A stretch of 64,000 bases of DNA from assembly GCA_963847715.1 (NCBI GenBank), contig CAWKAZ010000002.1:310001-374000 (forward strand), in the 5' to 3' direction. Made by a program: the position numbers and the translations under genes. Positions 35,085 through 44,337 of this stretch are shown piece by piece (the first letter of the stretch is position 1; every line of letters starts with the position of its first letter). The notes below the pieces were generated by a model. It did no database searches, was not told where the DNA came from, and worked only from the letters and a program-made list of their open reading frames with translations. The stretch is from Acidiflorens sp963847715. Its GTDB lineage: Bacteria > Acidobacteriota > Terriglobia > Terriglobales > Acidobacteriaceae.

Positions 35085-37145
35085 ATGCGTCGCGCACCAC
35101 ATGCCGAAGTTCGCATCGCCATCGACACGGGCGGCACATTCACCGACTGCGTCTGGGTGGAAGATGGGGCGATCAAAACTCTGAAGGTGTTCTCCACGCC
35201 TGACGATCCATCGCGGGCGATTGCCGAGGCTCTGGGAAAAATTGCTGGATCGCACGCTCCCCTGACACTGTTGCACGGCACTACCGTTGGGACCAATGCC
35301 CTGCTGCAGAGAAAAGGTGCGCGCGTTGCGTTGGTTACTACCTCAGGATTTGAGGATGTGATTGAAATCGGTCGCCAGGCGCGTCCTCGGCTGTATGACT
35401 TTTTCTTTGACCGGATTGCGCCGCTGGTTCCGCGCGAACTGAGACTCGGCGTTCCAGAAAGAGTCGATAGTGAAGGACGCATTCTGAAGAAGCCCTCTGA
35501 TGCAGAACTGGATCTGCTGCGCGAGGCGGTGCAGCGTGCGGATCCGGATGCGATTGCCATCTCATTCTTGTTCGGATTTGCTAATCCGGAGAATGAAGCC
35601 TTGGTGACTGCAGCTTTGGATGATCTGGGGAAGCCGCTTTCGGTCTCACACCGGATTCTTCCCGAGTTCCGGGAGTACGAACGCACCAGCACGGTAGTGG
35701 TCAACGCGTACCTGCAACCACTGATGCAGAGTTACATGGAGAAACTCGCGCAGCGGGTCGCGGAGTCGAGTGCGGGCTCCGGCGCGGACGTGAAGCAGAA
35801 CGCGCGAATTTTCGTTATGCAGTCGAGCGGTGGCATCACGGCGCTGGAGTCGGCGGCGCGCGAACCGGTGCGCACCGTGTTGTCCGGCCCCGCCGGTGGA
35901 CTGGTGGGAGCGGCGGCGATGGCGGCGCGCAGCGGGTTTCGCAAGATTCTCTCGTTTGATATGGGAGGAACCTCGACCGACGTGGCGGCGGTGCAAGGCG
36001 AGGTGCAGGCCAGCGGACAGGCCGAAGTGGCCGGTCTCCCCGTGGGGGTGCCGATGCTGGAGATTCATACCGTGGGCGCGGGCGGCGGATCACTGGCTCG
36101 CTTCGATGCCGGGGGGTCGCTACGAGTGGGACCGGAATCAGCCGGCGCCGATCCGGGACCGATCTGCTACGGCCGCGGGACCGCACCGACAGTGACGGAT
36201 GCAAATTTGCTGCTAGGACGGCTTCGCCCCAACCGCTTTCTTGGCGGCGAATTTACGCTTGACGTCGAAAGAGCGCGGAAGATTACTTCTGCGTGGCTGA
36301 AGAAGCAGGCATCTCGCTTAAGCGTCGAACAGTTCTCGGCGGGGGTGGTTCGAGTGGTGAATGCCAACATGGAGCGGGCGTTGCGCGTGGTGTCGATCGA
36401 GCGGGGATACGATCCTCGCGATTTTGCGCTGGTGGCATTCGGAGGAGCTGGAGGCCTGCATGCCTGCGAACTGGCCGAAGCGCTGGCCATTCCGACGGTG
36501 ATGATTCCGGCGCGGCCGGGCGCACTTTCGGCATTTGGAATCCTGGTCAGCGACGTGGTTAAAGACTATTCGCACACGTTGCTGTGGCGCTTCGCCGAAG
36601 ACTTCGCGCGGATGCGGCTGGAAAAAGAATTCCGCTCACTGGAGGCGGCAGCGCGAAAGGAATTTCGCGTGGAGATGTGGGATGGTACTCCTCACTTTGA
36701 AAGGAGTCTTGATCTGCGATATCGCGGCCAGGGCTATGAAATTAACGTGCCGGCTGCGAAGAACGTCGCGGCGCGTTTTCATGAAGAGCATCAGCGGCGC
36801 TACGGTTATCACCATCCTGAACGCGAGATCGAACTGGTCACAGTGCGACTGCGCGCCAGATTGAAAACCCTTCGGGCGGAGCTACAGTCTGCTCAAAGAA
36901 AACGGGTTGTAGAGCGCAGGCATTTCGCGGGGGAGGGCGCCCACGCCACACAGGTCGAACGCGCCCGCGTGTTCTTTGAAGGTAAGAACGTCGCCACGCC
37001 GGTCTTTGATCGTGGCAGCCTTGTTCCGGGCCGATCAATGCGCGGACCGGCCATCGTCACGGAGTACAGTGCGACGACGGTCATTCCGCCGGGGAAGAAA
37101 TTTTGGGTGGATTCTGCAGAAAACTTGGTAATCAGGATTCGCTAG
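35085..37145 (+). CDS. Hydantoinase/oxoprolinase subunit A (HyuA family)
   Basis: This 686-residue ATP-dependent hydrolase subunit of the hydantoinase A/oxoprolinase family acts on cyclic amides such as hydantoins or 5-oxoproline. The N-terminal ASKHA-type phosphate loop is clear (RIAIDTGGTFTDCVWVEDG), followed by LLHGTTVGTNALLQRKG. The mid-domain motif QSSGGITALESA leads into VLSGPAGGLVGAAAMA and FDMGGTSTDVA. Further on are GPESAGADPGPICYGRGT and FGGAGGLHACELAEAL, all family hallmarks. Length matches stand-alone HyuA (~690). The usual partner HyuB is not adjacent, and the next gene is on the other strand. A short repeat core lies in frame at about 36936-36947. The start is the first ATG; no strong ribosome binding site is visible. 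Confidence 0.92.
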   Translation: MRRAPHAEVRIAIDTGGTFTDCVWVEDGAIKTLKVFSTPDDPSRAIAEALGKIAGSHAPLTLLHGTTVGTNALLQRKGARVALVTTSGFEDVIEIGRQARPRLYDFFFDRIAPLVPRELRLGVPERVDSEGRILKKPSDAELDLLREAVQRADPDAIAISFLFGFANPENEALVTAALDDLGKPLSVSHRILPEFREYERTSTVVVNAYLQPLMQSYMEKLAQRVAESSAGSGADVKQNARIFVMQSSGGITALESAAREPVRTVLSGPAGGLVGAAAMAARSGFRKILSFDMGGTSTDVAAVQGEVQASGQAEVAGLPVGVPMLEIHTVGAGGGSLARFDAGGSLRVGPESAGADPGPICYGRGTAPTVTDANLLLGRLRPNRFLGGEFTLDVERARKITSAWLKKQASRLSVEQFSAGVVRVVNANMERALRVVSIERGYDPRDFALVAFGGAGGLHACELAEALAIPTVMIPARPGALSAFGILVSDVVKDYSHTLLWRFAEDFARMRLEKEFRSLEAAARKEFRVEMWDGTPHFERSLDLRYRGQGYEINVPAAKNVAARFHEEHQRRYGYHHPEREIELVTVRLRARLKTLRAELQSAQRKRVVERRHFAGEGAHATQVERARVFFEGKNVATPVFDRGSLVPGRSMRGPAIVTEYSATTVIPPGKKFWVDSAENLVIRIR

Positions 37146-37163
37146 ACGCGTTGGTGCGGGGGC

Positions 37164-37358
37164 TCACTCTTCGTCCGGAGCCTTGTTTTCCTCGATCGCC
37201 ATATCCTTGAGTTCGCTGGATTCGAAGACCTCGCCGCATTCCTTGCACTCCACGTACTCGGATTCCTCGTCGCGCGAGACGATTTGGACCTGCGGATGCT
37301 TGCACTGCCCAGGGGCAGACTTTTTCTGGGGGGACTGGGACGGCTGGCTAGGCGTCAT
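37164..37358 (-). CDS. Small acidic zinc-ribbon-like protein
   Basis: This 64-residue protein has Cys-x(n)-Cys and VECKECGEVFESSEL, suggesting one zinc site made from KCKH/QCKHPQVQ and CKEC. The C-terminus is acidic (IEENKAPDEE). I do not know its function. It ends 18 bp from the convergent HyuA gene. The first ATG (MTPSQPSQSP) is used. Confidence 0.65.
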   Translation of the reverse strand: MTPSQPSQSPQKKSAPGQCKHPQVQIVSRDEESEYVECKECGEVFESSELKDMAIEENKAPDEE

Positions 37359-37505
37359 AAACGTGGGTTGTTCAACTCTCCAGACCGGGTGGGCGTTTTG
37401 ACCCGATTGGCCGATATTTTGCGGCGGTTAGCTCCAGATGTCAAGTGCCAGACGACATATGTACGTTTTCGTGACGCTCGGCGAATGCACGATCCAGAGG
37501 TGCGC

Positions 37506-38060
37506 CTACCTCTTCTCCGCGGGAGCAAGATCTTGCGGAAAACTCTTCAGGGCTACTTCGCGAGATCGGGATGATGTTTTCTTGGCTTCATCGGTATTGA
37601 TTTCTGCGAGAGATCCTTTGAGCACGTAGTACGCCTCGTCGCCGGGATTCTTCCCATCTCCACGGTCGATGGTGCCTTTGAACTCAAAGGAGACTCCATG
37701 CACAATTTCGGTCGTGAATGCGAGCTGGTTGCCATCGAGTTTGCCCGACTTGAAAAAATGGTCAAGGAAGTCGCCGCGATCGCTCTCCGAGTCGCCAAAG
37801 CGCGAAACGAAGCCGGTCACGCGGCCCTCCTCGACGGTCACCTGCACGAACTCGCCTTCGCGGAGGAAACTGTACATGCCCGAATATTCCGAGCCCGGCA
37901 GGGGTCGAGCAGGGGCGGAGTGCGCGGCATCCTTCTGCCCGTCTGCTTTTTGCCCAGCGGGCTTCGTCTGGGCTCCGGCAAGCATCCAAGCAAGAAGAAG
38001 AAAACACACAGTTTGCAGCGAGTAGCGACGGCTCGACGGAATCAACATTGGGCGCCTCAT
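37506..38060 (-). CDS. Secreted protein of unknown function
   Basis: This protein of about 184 residues has a signal peptide (LQTVCFLLLAWMLAGAQ) and an Ala/Gln-rich linker. A compact domain (about 60-150) contains YSGMYSFLREGEFVQVTVEE, VTGFVSRFGDSESDRGDF and LDHFFKSGKLDGNQLAFTTE. The pattern of a short beta-barrel recurs in acidobacterial exported proteins, but I cannot name it. Start candidates are ATG 38060 and ATG 38048; the second has GAGG at a better distance. The longer frame to 38117 is unlikely because it buries the signal sequence. Confidence 0.7.
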   Translation of the reverse strand: MRRPMLIPSSRRYSLQTVCFLLLAWMLAGAQTKPAGQKADGQKDAAHSAPARPLPGSEYSGMYSFLREGEFVQVTVEEGRVTGFVSRFGDSESDRGDFLDHFFKSGKLDGNQLAFTTEIVHGVSFEFKGTIDRGDGKNPGDEAYYVLKGSLAEINTDEAKKTSSRSREVALKSFPQDLAPAEKR

Positions 38061-38257
38061 AAAACAGCTACGAAACCTTAGTATAGCGGCCGCCGGTGAG
38101 GCGCGGACGAGGTACAACCGGCTGTGATTGAACGCTCCGTGGTCAGTTATAATCGCTGGAACGCGTAGCCATCCGTGGCCGCCAGCAATAAGGGTCGCGG
38201 ATCCCGCCTTCCGGGGGCACCGTCGTGGAGTTGGCTAGAAACTGATTTGGAGCCTTG

Positions 38258-40000
38258 ATGGAATCCCCTGGGAAAGACCTGTTGAAGCTACTGGTAGAGC
38301 ACGATCCTGCAAGCCCGGAATTTCGCAGCGGAGTGCGCACAGTTCTTCATCCCGCCGAAGTACCCGCTAAGTCGGAATTGGAGATGGATCTGTGGCGGGA
38401 CGTCTTCGTGCAGCAAAAGCTGCCCTGGGGTCGTTTCGTGCAGTCCGTTGTTCTGCATGCGGCCGCTTTAGGGCTCATTTGGACGGTTTCCCTCTCCTGG
38501 CTTCGCCAGCAGAAAATTCTGGATCGCCCGGCTTTCGACCGGTCGTCGCTGGTGACATACTCTCCCGAAGAGTATCTGCCACCGCTCGACACTGGAGCTT
38601 CGGAGGCTCCTAAAACACAGAAGGGTGATCCGGTCTACGCGAAGCAGCCGATCCTTTCCGTGCCGAGGGAAGCCGATAACCGGTCGCAAACCATTGTCGT
38701 TCCGCCTGATCTCAAGCTGAATAAGGACGTACCGCTGCCGAACATCGTGGCGACGGGCGCGATCGTTCCAGCCGTTCCGCTGGATGCGACTCGCGCCTCG
38801 GCGAACCGTCTCGTAGCACCGGAAACTCAAGTCATCGCACCCGCACCAGACGTGCAGTTTGCGCAAGACCGCGTGGTGCAAACAGCGATGAAGACGGATA
38901 TTATCGCGCCACCTCCGGAGGTGACGAACCGACACACCCGCGGATTGACCGGGCCGGAGACAGCGGTTGTGGAACCGCCTCCGGAATTGACGCAATCGAA
39001 GCGGCACACGGGCGATTTGAACATTGGAGCGAGCACCGTGGTCGCGCCAGCGCCTCTGTTGGCGCTTTCCGAACAGCGATCGCTCGCGCCGCGTGGATCG
39101 GGGACGCTTCCTGGTGGCGGCATGCAGGCGGTTGGACCTCCTCCAAGCATGGCTGCCTCTGGCGGCAGCGGTGCGGCGGGAAGAATCATCGCCTTGGGAA
39201 TCCATCCCGTGGCGCCGACTGGACCGGTGGTTGTGCCGGGAGGGAACCGCCGGGAAAATTTCTCGGCGAACCCGCAGGGGAAACCGGGCGCTGCCGGCAC
39301 TCCCGACCTAGTCGGATCGAAATCCGATTCGAAGAGCTCGGGCACGCATGGCAATAGCAACGGCGGCTCGAACGGACGGAATGGCTCGCTTCCGGCTGGC
39401 TTGCGGGTGGATGCTGCAAAGTCGGGTTCCGTTTCGCCCATCGAGCGCAACGGTCACGGGTCGTCGAACGGAGATTCTGATGGCAACAGCGGTGACGGTT
39501 CGCGTGAAACCGCCAGCCTGTCGTCTCCGGCTGGCGCGCGGACTGGTGCTCGCGTGGCCGCTCCTGTAGCGGAAGACAAAATCACCGACATGGATCGCCA
39601 GGTTTTTGGCGGCAAGCGCTTTTATGCGATGACGCTCAATATGCCGAATCTGAATTCCTCAACCGGCAGTTGGGACATCAGGTTTGCGGAGTTGGCCGCT
39701 GGACGCAGAGACAAAGAAGGAGATTTGCTGGCTCCGGTTGCCACCGAGACTTCCGACCCCGGATATCCATTGGAGTTGATCCGCGCTAACGTGCATGGCA
39801 TGGTCACGCTCTATGCGGTCATTCATTCAGATGGCAAGGTGGGCGAGATCAAGGTGCTGAACAGTCCCGACGATCGTCTGGATGCCTACGCGGAGAAGGC
39901 TCTCGCGCGCTGGAAGTTCGTGCCTGCGGAACGGGCCGGGAAAGCGGTGGCTCTGGAAGCAGTGGTGAAGATTCCGTTCCGGGTGCGGCGAAATTTCTAA
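38258..40000 (+). CDS. TonB-family protein with central degenerate repeats
   Basis: This 580-residue envelope protein starts at ATG 38258, preceded by GGAG at 7 nt. A cytoplasmic N-terminus of about 60 residues leads to one membrane helix (VVLHAAALGLIWTVSLSWL). The periplasmic middle holds about four loose ~23-residue units built around APETQVIAPAPDVQ, TDIIAPPPEVTNRHTRGL, PETAVVEPPPELTQSKRH and STVVAPAPLLALSEQ, then a Gly/Ser/Asn-rich linker. The C-terminal domain (about 500-580) is TonB-like (HGMVTLYAVIHSDGKVGEIK, ALARWKFVPAERAGKAV). TonB proteins transmit proton-motive energy to outer-membrane receptors. No ExbB/ExbD or receptor is nearby, so this may be an accessory TonB or a structural envelope link. 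Confidence 0.85.
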   Translation: MESPGKDLLKLLVEHDPASPEFRSGVRTVLHPAEVPAKSELEMDLWRDVFVQQKLPWGRFVQSVVLHAAALGLIWTVSLSWLRQQKILDRPAFDRSSLVTYSPEEYLPPLDTGASEAPKTQKGDPVYAKQPILSVPREADNRSQTIVVPPDLKLNKDVPLPNIVATGAIVPAVPLDATRASANRLVAPETQVIAPAPDVQFAQDRVVQTAMKTDIIAPPPEVTNRHTRGLTGPETAVVEPPPELTQSKRHTGDLNIGASTVVAPAPLLALSEQRSLAPRGSGTLPGGGMQAVGPPPSMAASGGSGAAGRIIALGIHPVAPTGPVVVPGGNRRENFSANPQGKPGAAGTPDLVGSKSDSKSSGTHGNSNGGSNGRNGSLPAGLRVDAAKSGSVSPIERNGHGSSNGDSDGNSGDGSRETASLSSPAGARTGARVAAPVAEDKITDMDRQVFGGKRFYAMTLNMPNLNSSTGSWDIRFAELAAGRRDKEGDLLAPVATETSDPGYPLELIRANVHGMVTLYAVIHSDGKVGEIKVLNSPDDRLDAYAEKALARWKFVPAERAGKAVALEAVVKIPFRVRRNF

Positions 40001-40024
40001 CTGGCGGGGCGAAAGTCAGACAAG

Positions 40025-42274
40025 TCAGCGTGAAGCGGTTGCTGATTTTTCTCCGGGCAAGGCCGCATACACTGCGGGATTTGCGCAAACTTCGTAGTAG
40101 TAACGGTCCGTCCAGCGCAGGATTGACAGATCTCGTACATCCACCTGGGCAATGCGGTTCTTGCGGATGGCGATTTTGCGGAAGACTCCGTTCGCAATGG
40201 GCACGGTCCCCACAAAGAATTCTCGCTGCTGATCGACCCACGGTCCGGCAAATCCCGGTTCGCCGGCGTCCACCGCCCAGGGCGACAACGAAATCTCTTC
40301 TTGAAGTTTTGTGAACGCCTCTTCACTCAGACAGATCCCGCCGACGTTGTAATTCAGACGCATATCTTCGACACCACCGTCCGCGCTCGCGACATCGTGA
40401 CCGTTTCCACCTCCGATCAGAACCGAGTACACCTGAAAGACTCCGGCTTCAGGTGCGATTTTCTTGCGAACGCGTTTGCTGCAAGAGGAAAGACGATCAC
40501 TTTCGTTGATCGCATCGGAGATCATGATGCGGTGCTCACCGTCCATCAGATAGAGCGGAGCCGAATCATGATAGGCAATGCCGAGGCCGACTTCCATGGG
40601 CGGCAAACCTGAGCGTTCTAAGAGTTCGTTGTACTCCCGCAGCAGGCTAACAATCTCCCATGCCAGAACGCAGGTCCGGCCAACGCTCACCATCGCTTCG
40701 CCCTCGCGCTCAAGCAACGCAACAATAATGGCGTCGCCTTCGAGGAAAACTTTGGTTGCGCCGTATTTCGCGAGCAACTTGTTCACTGGATCATAGAAGT
40801 TGAGGCTGAAGTAAGATGCGGCATTCATGCCCTTCTCCATCAGGGAACGGGTAAGGCGTGAAGAGTCACGCACGTCCGCCTTCAGGATCACGTGGTGCAC
40901 CACTCGATCCTCCGCCGGCTTCTGATCTTCGGGCGGGAGAAATTCGTAAAGCATCCCGTTGAGGGTGGAGAGTTCGCGAACCTTCTGATCGGTCACCAGA
41001 TTGATGCTGTCAAAACCGGCACTCACGGCTTCCAGCCCGCGAAGGTCGCGGTGATAGCAGAAGAGATCATGGAGTAGGCGCGCCGCAAAACGATTGCGCT
41101 CCGATCCGCGGCATGAGGCTACGCGGCCGATGGCGGCAAAGAGGCGGTCAGAATGCAGCCGGCTTTCTGCGATGATCTTTTCGACACGCCCCGCTTCCTC
41201 GCGATAGATGAGAGCATTCTTGATCTGTTGCGGATTCACGCGCGGAGCATACTCGGCGAGCAGCGGAACCGCTTCATACGAAGCAACCACGTAAGATAAA
41301 ACACCTTCGCGTTGCAGCATGCGCGCCCAGATGTCGAGACGGTCTTGCCGGCGGCGATCCTTTTGGGTGAGGTCTTCGCCATTGCCGGCACCCACCAGAG
41401 TTGCGGCATTTTCAGGAACGTTGAGCGCCTGTTCAAGATGCTGGTCGTCGATGCTTTCGCCGTATCCGAGTTCGCGCAGAAAGTTCAGCGCAAATTGGCG
41501 GAGGCTGGGAAACCGGTCGGGATCCTTGTCGAAATTGCCGAACATGTAATAGTGCTCGGCACAGAGATAGTCGTCGCGCCCGTCCTCGGTGAGAATGAGT
41601 GGATTGAGGAATAGACGATAGCCATCCGCGGGCAGGTCGCCGAGCAGCGAGCGGCGGGTGCGGGACAGCGTCTCCTTTTCGATTTCGCGGAGCAGGCGGA
41701 ACATTTCCTGCCCGGCGCGCCGCAAAATTATTTTCTTGCGCACCTGAAACGAGGAAACGAGTTCCTGCGTTTGCATCATCTTCATTTGCCGTACGCCCTC
41801 GAGCGCCTTCGACTTCATGCGGCACTGTTCGAGAATCTTGGCAAACTGCGCTTGCAGTTCGGTGCGAATGAACTTAAGTACCGCCAGACGGCCGAGCATG
41901 TCGATCGACGGATTGCCGTCTGCCTTGGCGCGATTCAGGATGGCCAGGTGAATCGAAACGAGCAGCGTTTTCAGATCGGCTGGACCAGCCTTCCGAAGGG
42001 TGTTGCCGCTGTCGGCCGCGCTAATGAATTTGCTCTTCGTCGCCGAGGGAACGTCCATTTCGAAGAGAGATTCGACTTCCCCGAAACGGCAGATGTATCG
42101 CGAGAGATGAAAACTTAGATCGGCAGCGATGCGGGGACTGAGAAGAACGTCGTAGCGAAGATTGTCGACGCCCAACTGCAAGTCGCTGAACGCCAGCGTC
42201 GGCCCTTGGTAAACAAGGTCGGGCCGGCTTGGAGGTTCGGAGGGGCGCAGCCGGAAGATCGGGAGCTTGGGCAT
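40025..42274 (-). CDS. Large protein with a class III nucleotidyl-cyclase-like domain
   Basis: This 749-residue cytoplasmic protein has no visible signal peptide or membrane helix. Residues ~1-450 are mostly helical and unrecognised. From about 460 to 610 the pattern resembles a class III adenylate/guanylate cyclase: VILKADVRDSSRLTRSL (first metal Asp), KYGATKVFLEGDAIIVAL (second metal Asp after Gly), MEVGLGIAYHDSAPLYLMDG, and DAINESDRLSSCS at the place of the N-x-x-x-R stabilising motif. About 140 unrecognised residues follow. Cyclic-nucleotide synthesis is possible but unproven, since substrate-selecting residues cannot be aligned with confidence. The gene is convergent with the TonB-family gene and 24 bp from its end. 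Confidence 0.65.
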   Translation of the reverse strand: MPKLPIFRLRPSEPPSRPDLVYQGPTLAFSDLQLGVDNLRYDVLLSPRIAADLSFHLSRYICRFGEVESLFEMDVPSATKSKFISAADSGNTLRKAGPADLKTLLVSIHLAILNRAKADGNPSIDMLGRLAVLKFIRTELQAQFAKILEQCRMKSKALEGVRQMKMMQTQELVSSFQVRKKIILRRAGQEMFRLLREIEKETLSRTRRSLLGDLPADGYRLFLNPLILTEDGRDDYLCAEHYYMFGNFDKDPDRFPSLRQFALNFLRELGYGESIDDQHLEQALNVPENAATLVGAGNGEDLTQKDRRRQDRLDIWARMLQREGVLSYVVASYEAVPLLAEYAPRVNPQQIKNALIYREEAGRVEKIIAESRLHSDRLFAAIGRVASCRGSERNRFAARLLHDLFCYHRDLRGLEAVSAGFDSINLVTDQKVRELSTLNGMLYEFLPPEDQKPAEDRVVHHVILKADVRDSSRLTRSLMEKGMNAASYFSLNFYDPVNKLLAKYGATKVFLEGDAIIVALLEREGEAMVSVGRTCVLAWEIVSLLREYNELLERSGLPPMEVGLGIAYHDSAPLYLMDGEHRIMISDAINESDRLSSCSKRVRKKIAPEAGVFQVYSVLIGGGNGHDVASADGGVEDMRLNYNVGGICLSEEAFTKLQEEISLSPWAVDAGEPGFAGPWVDQQREFFVGTVPIANGVFRKIAIRKNRIAQVDVRDLSILRWTDRYYYEVCANPAVYAALPGEKSATASR

Positions 42275-42393
42275 CGTCGTAACGGGTTACTGGTCTGCTC
42301 GCAAATTACTGAAACGGCAATACTAAGCAGCAGGCTAGCACGCCCTGGACGGGGCCCAAAGTTACGCTGGTGTAAGGACAGACGGGATGAATT

Positions 42394-42470
42394 AGTTCTC
42401 AGTTCCCAGTAAAACCAAAGGCATTCGCGGTTTGGCTTTACAGAGAACTGAGAACCGGGAACTGAGAACT
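42394..42470. repeat. Inverted repeat, agttctcagttccc type
   Basis: The left arm agttctcagttccc (42394-42407) is perfectly complementary to gggaactgagaact (42457-42470). An inner pair (aaaccaaa / tttggcttt) and a second ctgagaac unit lie between them. It follows the M28 gene and precedes the cyclase-like gene on the same strand, so it could also act as a transcript-end hairpin. Confidence 0.7.
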
Positions 42471-42480
42471 TCTGTTAGAG

Positions 42481-44172
42481 CTACTGGCTGGCTAGTCTTG
42501 CGCGCTCGAATTCGTCGCCTTTTCGCCATCCCACCAGGTGCGCTTGATTGGCGGCTTCCCATCCGAGCGCGAATCCAAACCGCGCCATGGCAGCGTCGGA
42601 GGTCCAATCCATGCCTGGGTGGTATTCGTCGCTGGGTTGGTGGTAGCGATGGGCAGTGTAATCGTCTAGTTGCGCGAGGCCCCAAGCCTCATCGTGACCT
42701 TTGAACTTGATACCTTCGTTCACCGAGAATGCGGGAATTCCGACGCGAGCCAGGCTGAAGTGATCGGAGCGGTAGTAGTGGCCGGCCCCCGGCTGCGCGT
42801 CCGGGCGGATCTGAAAGCGGAAGTCACCCGCCGTGGCGAGGACGGCTCCGAAGAACGTGGTCCGCTCCGCGCCGGAAACTTCCACTTGCTCGGGCGAACC
42901 GAGAGGCATCACGTCGTCGTAATTAAGATCGAGCGAAATCTTGCCCGCCGGAATCGGCGGGTGCTTGCCCAGGTATTCCGACCCAAGCAATCCCTGCTCT
43001 TCGGCCGTGACCGACGAAAAGAAGATTGAACGCCGCGGCTTCTGCGCGGCTTGCGCATATACGCGCGCGATTTCAAGAACGATGCCGCATCCGGTGGCAT
43101 TGTCCATCGCGCCATTGAAAATGTTGTCGCCCGTCATGTCGGCATGGATGCCGAAGTGATCGTAGTGCGCGGTGTAGAGGACACCTTCGTCTTTCAGTTG
43201 TGCATCGGAGCCGGGCAGCACGGCGATGACGTTATTCGATGAGAATGGGCGAACTTTGCTGATCATGTGGGCGGCAAGACGGACATTCATGGAGACGGGC
43301 TTGAAGTCACGCGACTGCGCGCTGGTCATCATCTTGTCGAGATCCATGCCGGCAGCCGCGGCTAATCTGCGCGCGACATCGAGATGAATCCAAGCGGCGG
43401 CTTTCAGCTTGGGAGTGCCATCCAGTTTGAGATACGACTTCTCGCCGGAATTCGAGTTGCGCACCACCTCCCAGGGATAGCTCGCCATATCGGTCTGATG
43501 GATGAGAATCGCGCCGACCGCTCCTTTGCGCGCGGCTTCTTCGTACTTGTAGATCCAGCGGCCGTAGTAAGTGAGCGCCTTGCCTGCGAAAAATTTTGGA
43601 TCATCCGAGGGTGGCTCGTTGACCAGCATTAACAGGATTTTCCCTTTTACGTCGACACCCTTGTAGTCGTCCCAGTTATATTCGGGCGCCTCGATGCCAT
43701 AGCCCACGTATACAATCTCGGCATCGACATTCGATTCGGCCTGCTGCGTCTGATCGTAGGCGACATACTCGTCGAGCGGCTTGAGATCGAATGGCTTTCC
43801 GCTGTTGGGCACAAGCGAGAAGCGCGTGTCTGCGCCCGGGGTGATTCCGACCATCGGCACTTTCTGCATGTAGCTGCCGTTCTCGCCTGCCGGTTTCAGT
43901 CCATAGAGAGCAAATTGGGTGGCGATATACTCGGCGGCTAGCTCGCCTCCGCGCTGTCCGGTGCCGCGTCCTTCAAGTAGATCGTGCGACAGGAAGCGCG
44001 TCTGCTGTTCGATGTTCTCCGGGCGGATGCTCTGCATGGCAGCGATTGCTGCCGGAGGAAGATGCGAGCCGAAACGAGATTCCGGACGGGCTTTCGGCAC
44101 GTTCTCCTGCGCCGACAGGGCAGCGATCAGGACCAAACAGACGGCGGGCACAGCAATCCTGCAAATCTTCAC
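42481..44172 (-). CDS. Secreted M28-family zinc peptidase with PA domain
   Basis: This exported aminopeptidase-like protein has about 563 residues. The GTG at 44172 begins a good signal peptide (VKICRIAVPAVCLVLIAALS); an ATG at 44238 is also possible. A protease-associated insert (about 120-270) has VYVGYGIEAPEYNWDDYKG and GAVGAILIHQT. The M28 catalytic core has the metal ligands in TAHYDHFG, GAMDNATG, VTAEEQGLLGSEYL, the loop DDVMPLG, and the final His in HRYHQPSDE. All ligands appear present. It probably removes N-terminal residues from peptides in the periplasm or outside the cell. No operon partner is obvious. Confidence 0.88.
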   Translation of the reverse strand: MKICRIAVPAVCLVLIAALSAQENVPKARPESRFGSHLPPAAIAAMQSIRPENIEQQTRFLSHDLLEGRGTGQRGGELAAEYIATQFALYGLKPAGENGSYMQKVPMVGITPGADTRFSLVPNSGKPFDLKPLDEYVAYDQTQQAESNVDAEIVYVGYGIEAPEYNWDDYKGVDVKGKILLMLVNEPPSDDPKFFAGKALTYYGRWIYKYEEAARKGAVGAILIHQTDMASYPWEVVRNSNSGEKSYLKLDGTPKLKAAAWIHLDVARRLAAAAGMDLDKMMTSAQSRDFKPVSMNVRLAAHMISKVRPFSSNNVIAVLPGSDAQLKDEGVLYTAHYDHFGIHADMTGDNIFNGAMDNATGCGIVLEIARVYAQAAQKPRRSIFFSSVTAEEQGLLGSEYLGKHPPIPAGKISLDLNYDDVMPLGSPEQVEVSGAERTTFFGAVLATAGDFRFQIRPDAQPGAGHYYRSDHFSLARVGIPAFSVNEGIKFKGHDEAWGLAQLDDYTAHRYHQPSDEYHPGMDWTSDAAMARFGFALGWEAANQAHLVGWRKGDEFERARLASQ

Positions 44173-44337
44173 GTGGGACCCCAAATGGTTGAGTTGTGCA
44201 GGAATTGTAAATGGAAACAGGACGATGCACGCACCCATCCGAGCATCGTCCTGCGGTAACGTCTCCAGAGTAACTATGACCTTCTTCTACGCTGTACCTT
44301 AGTTTCTCCCGCGACCGCGGGATCAGTTTTTCGACCC

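Noticed and set aside
44307..44324. tcccgc-gacc-gcggga hairpin as a rho-independent terminator
   Set aside because: The stem is short and no T-run follows.
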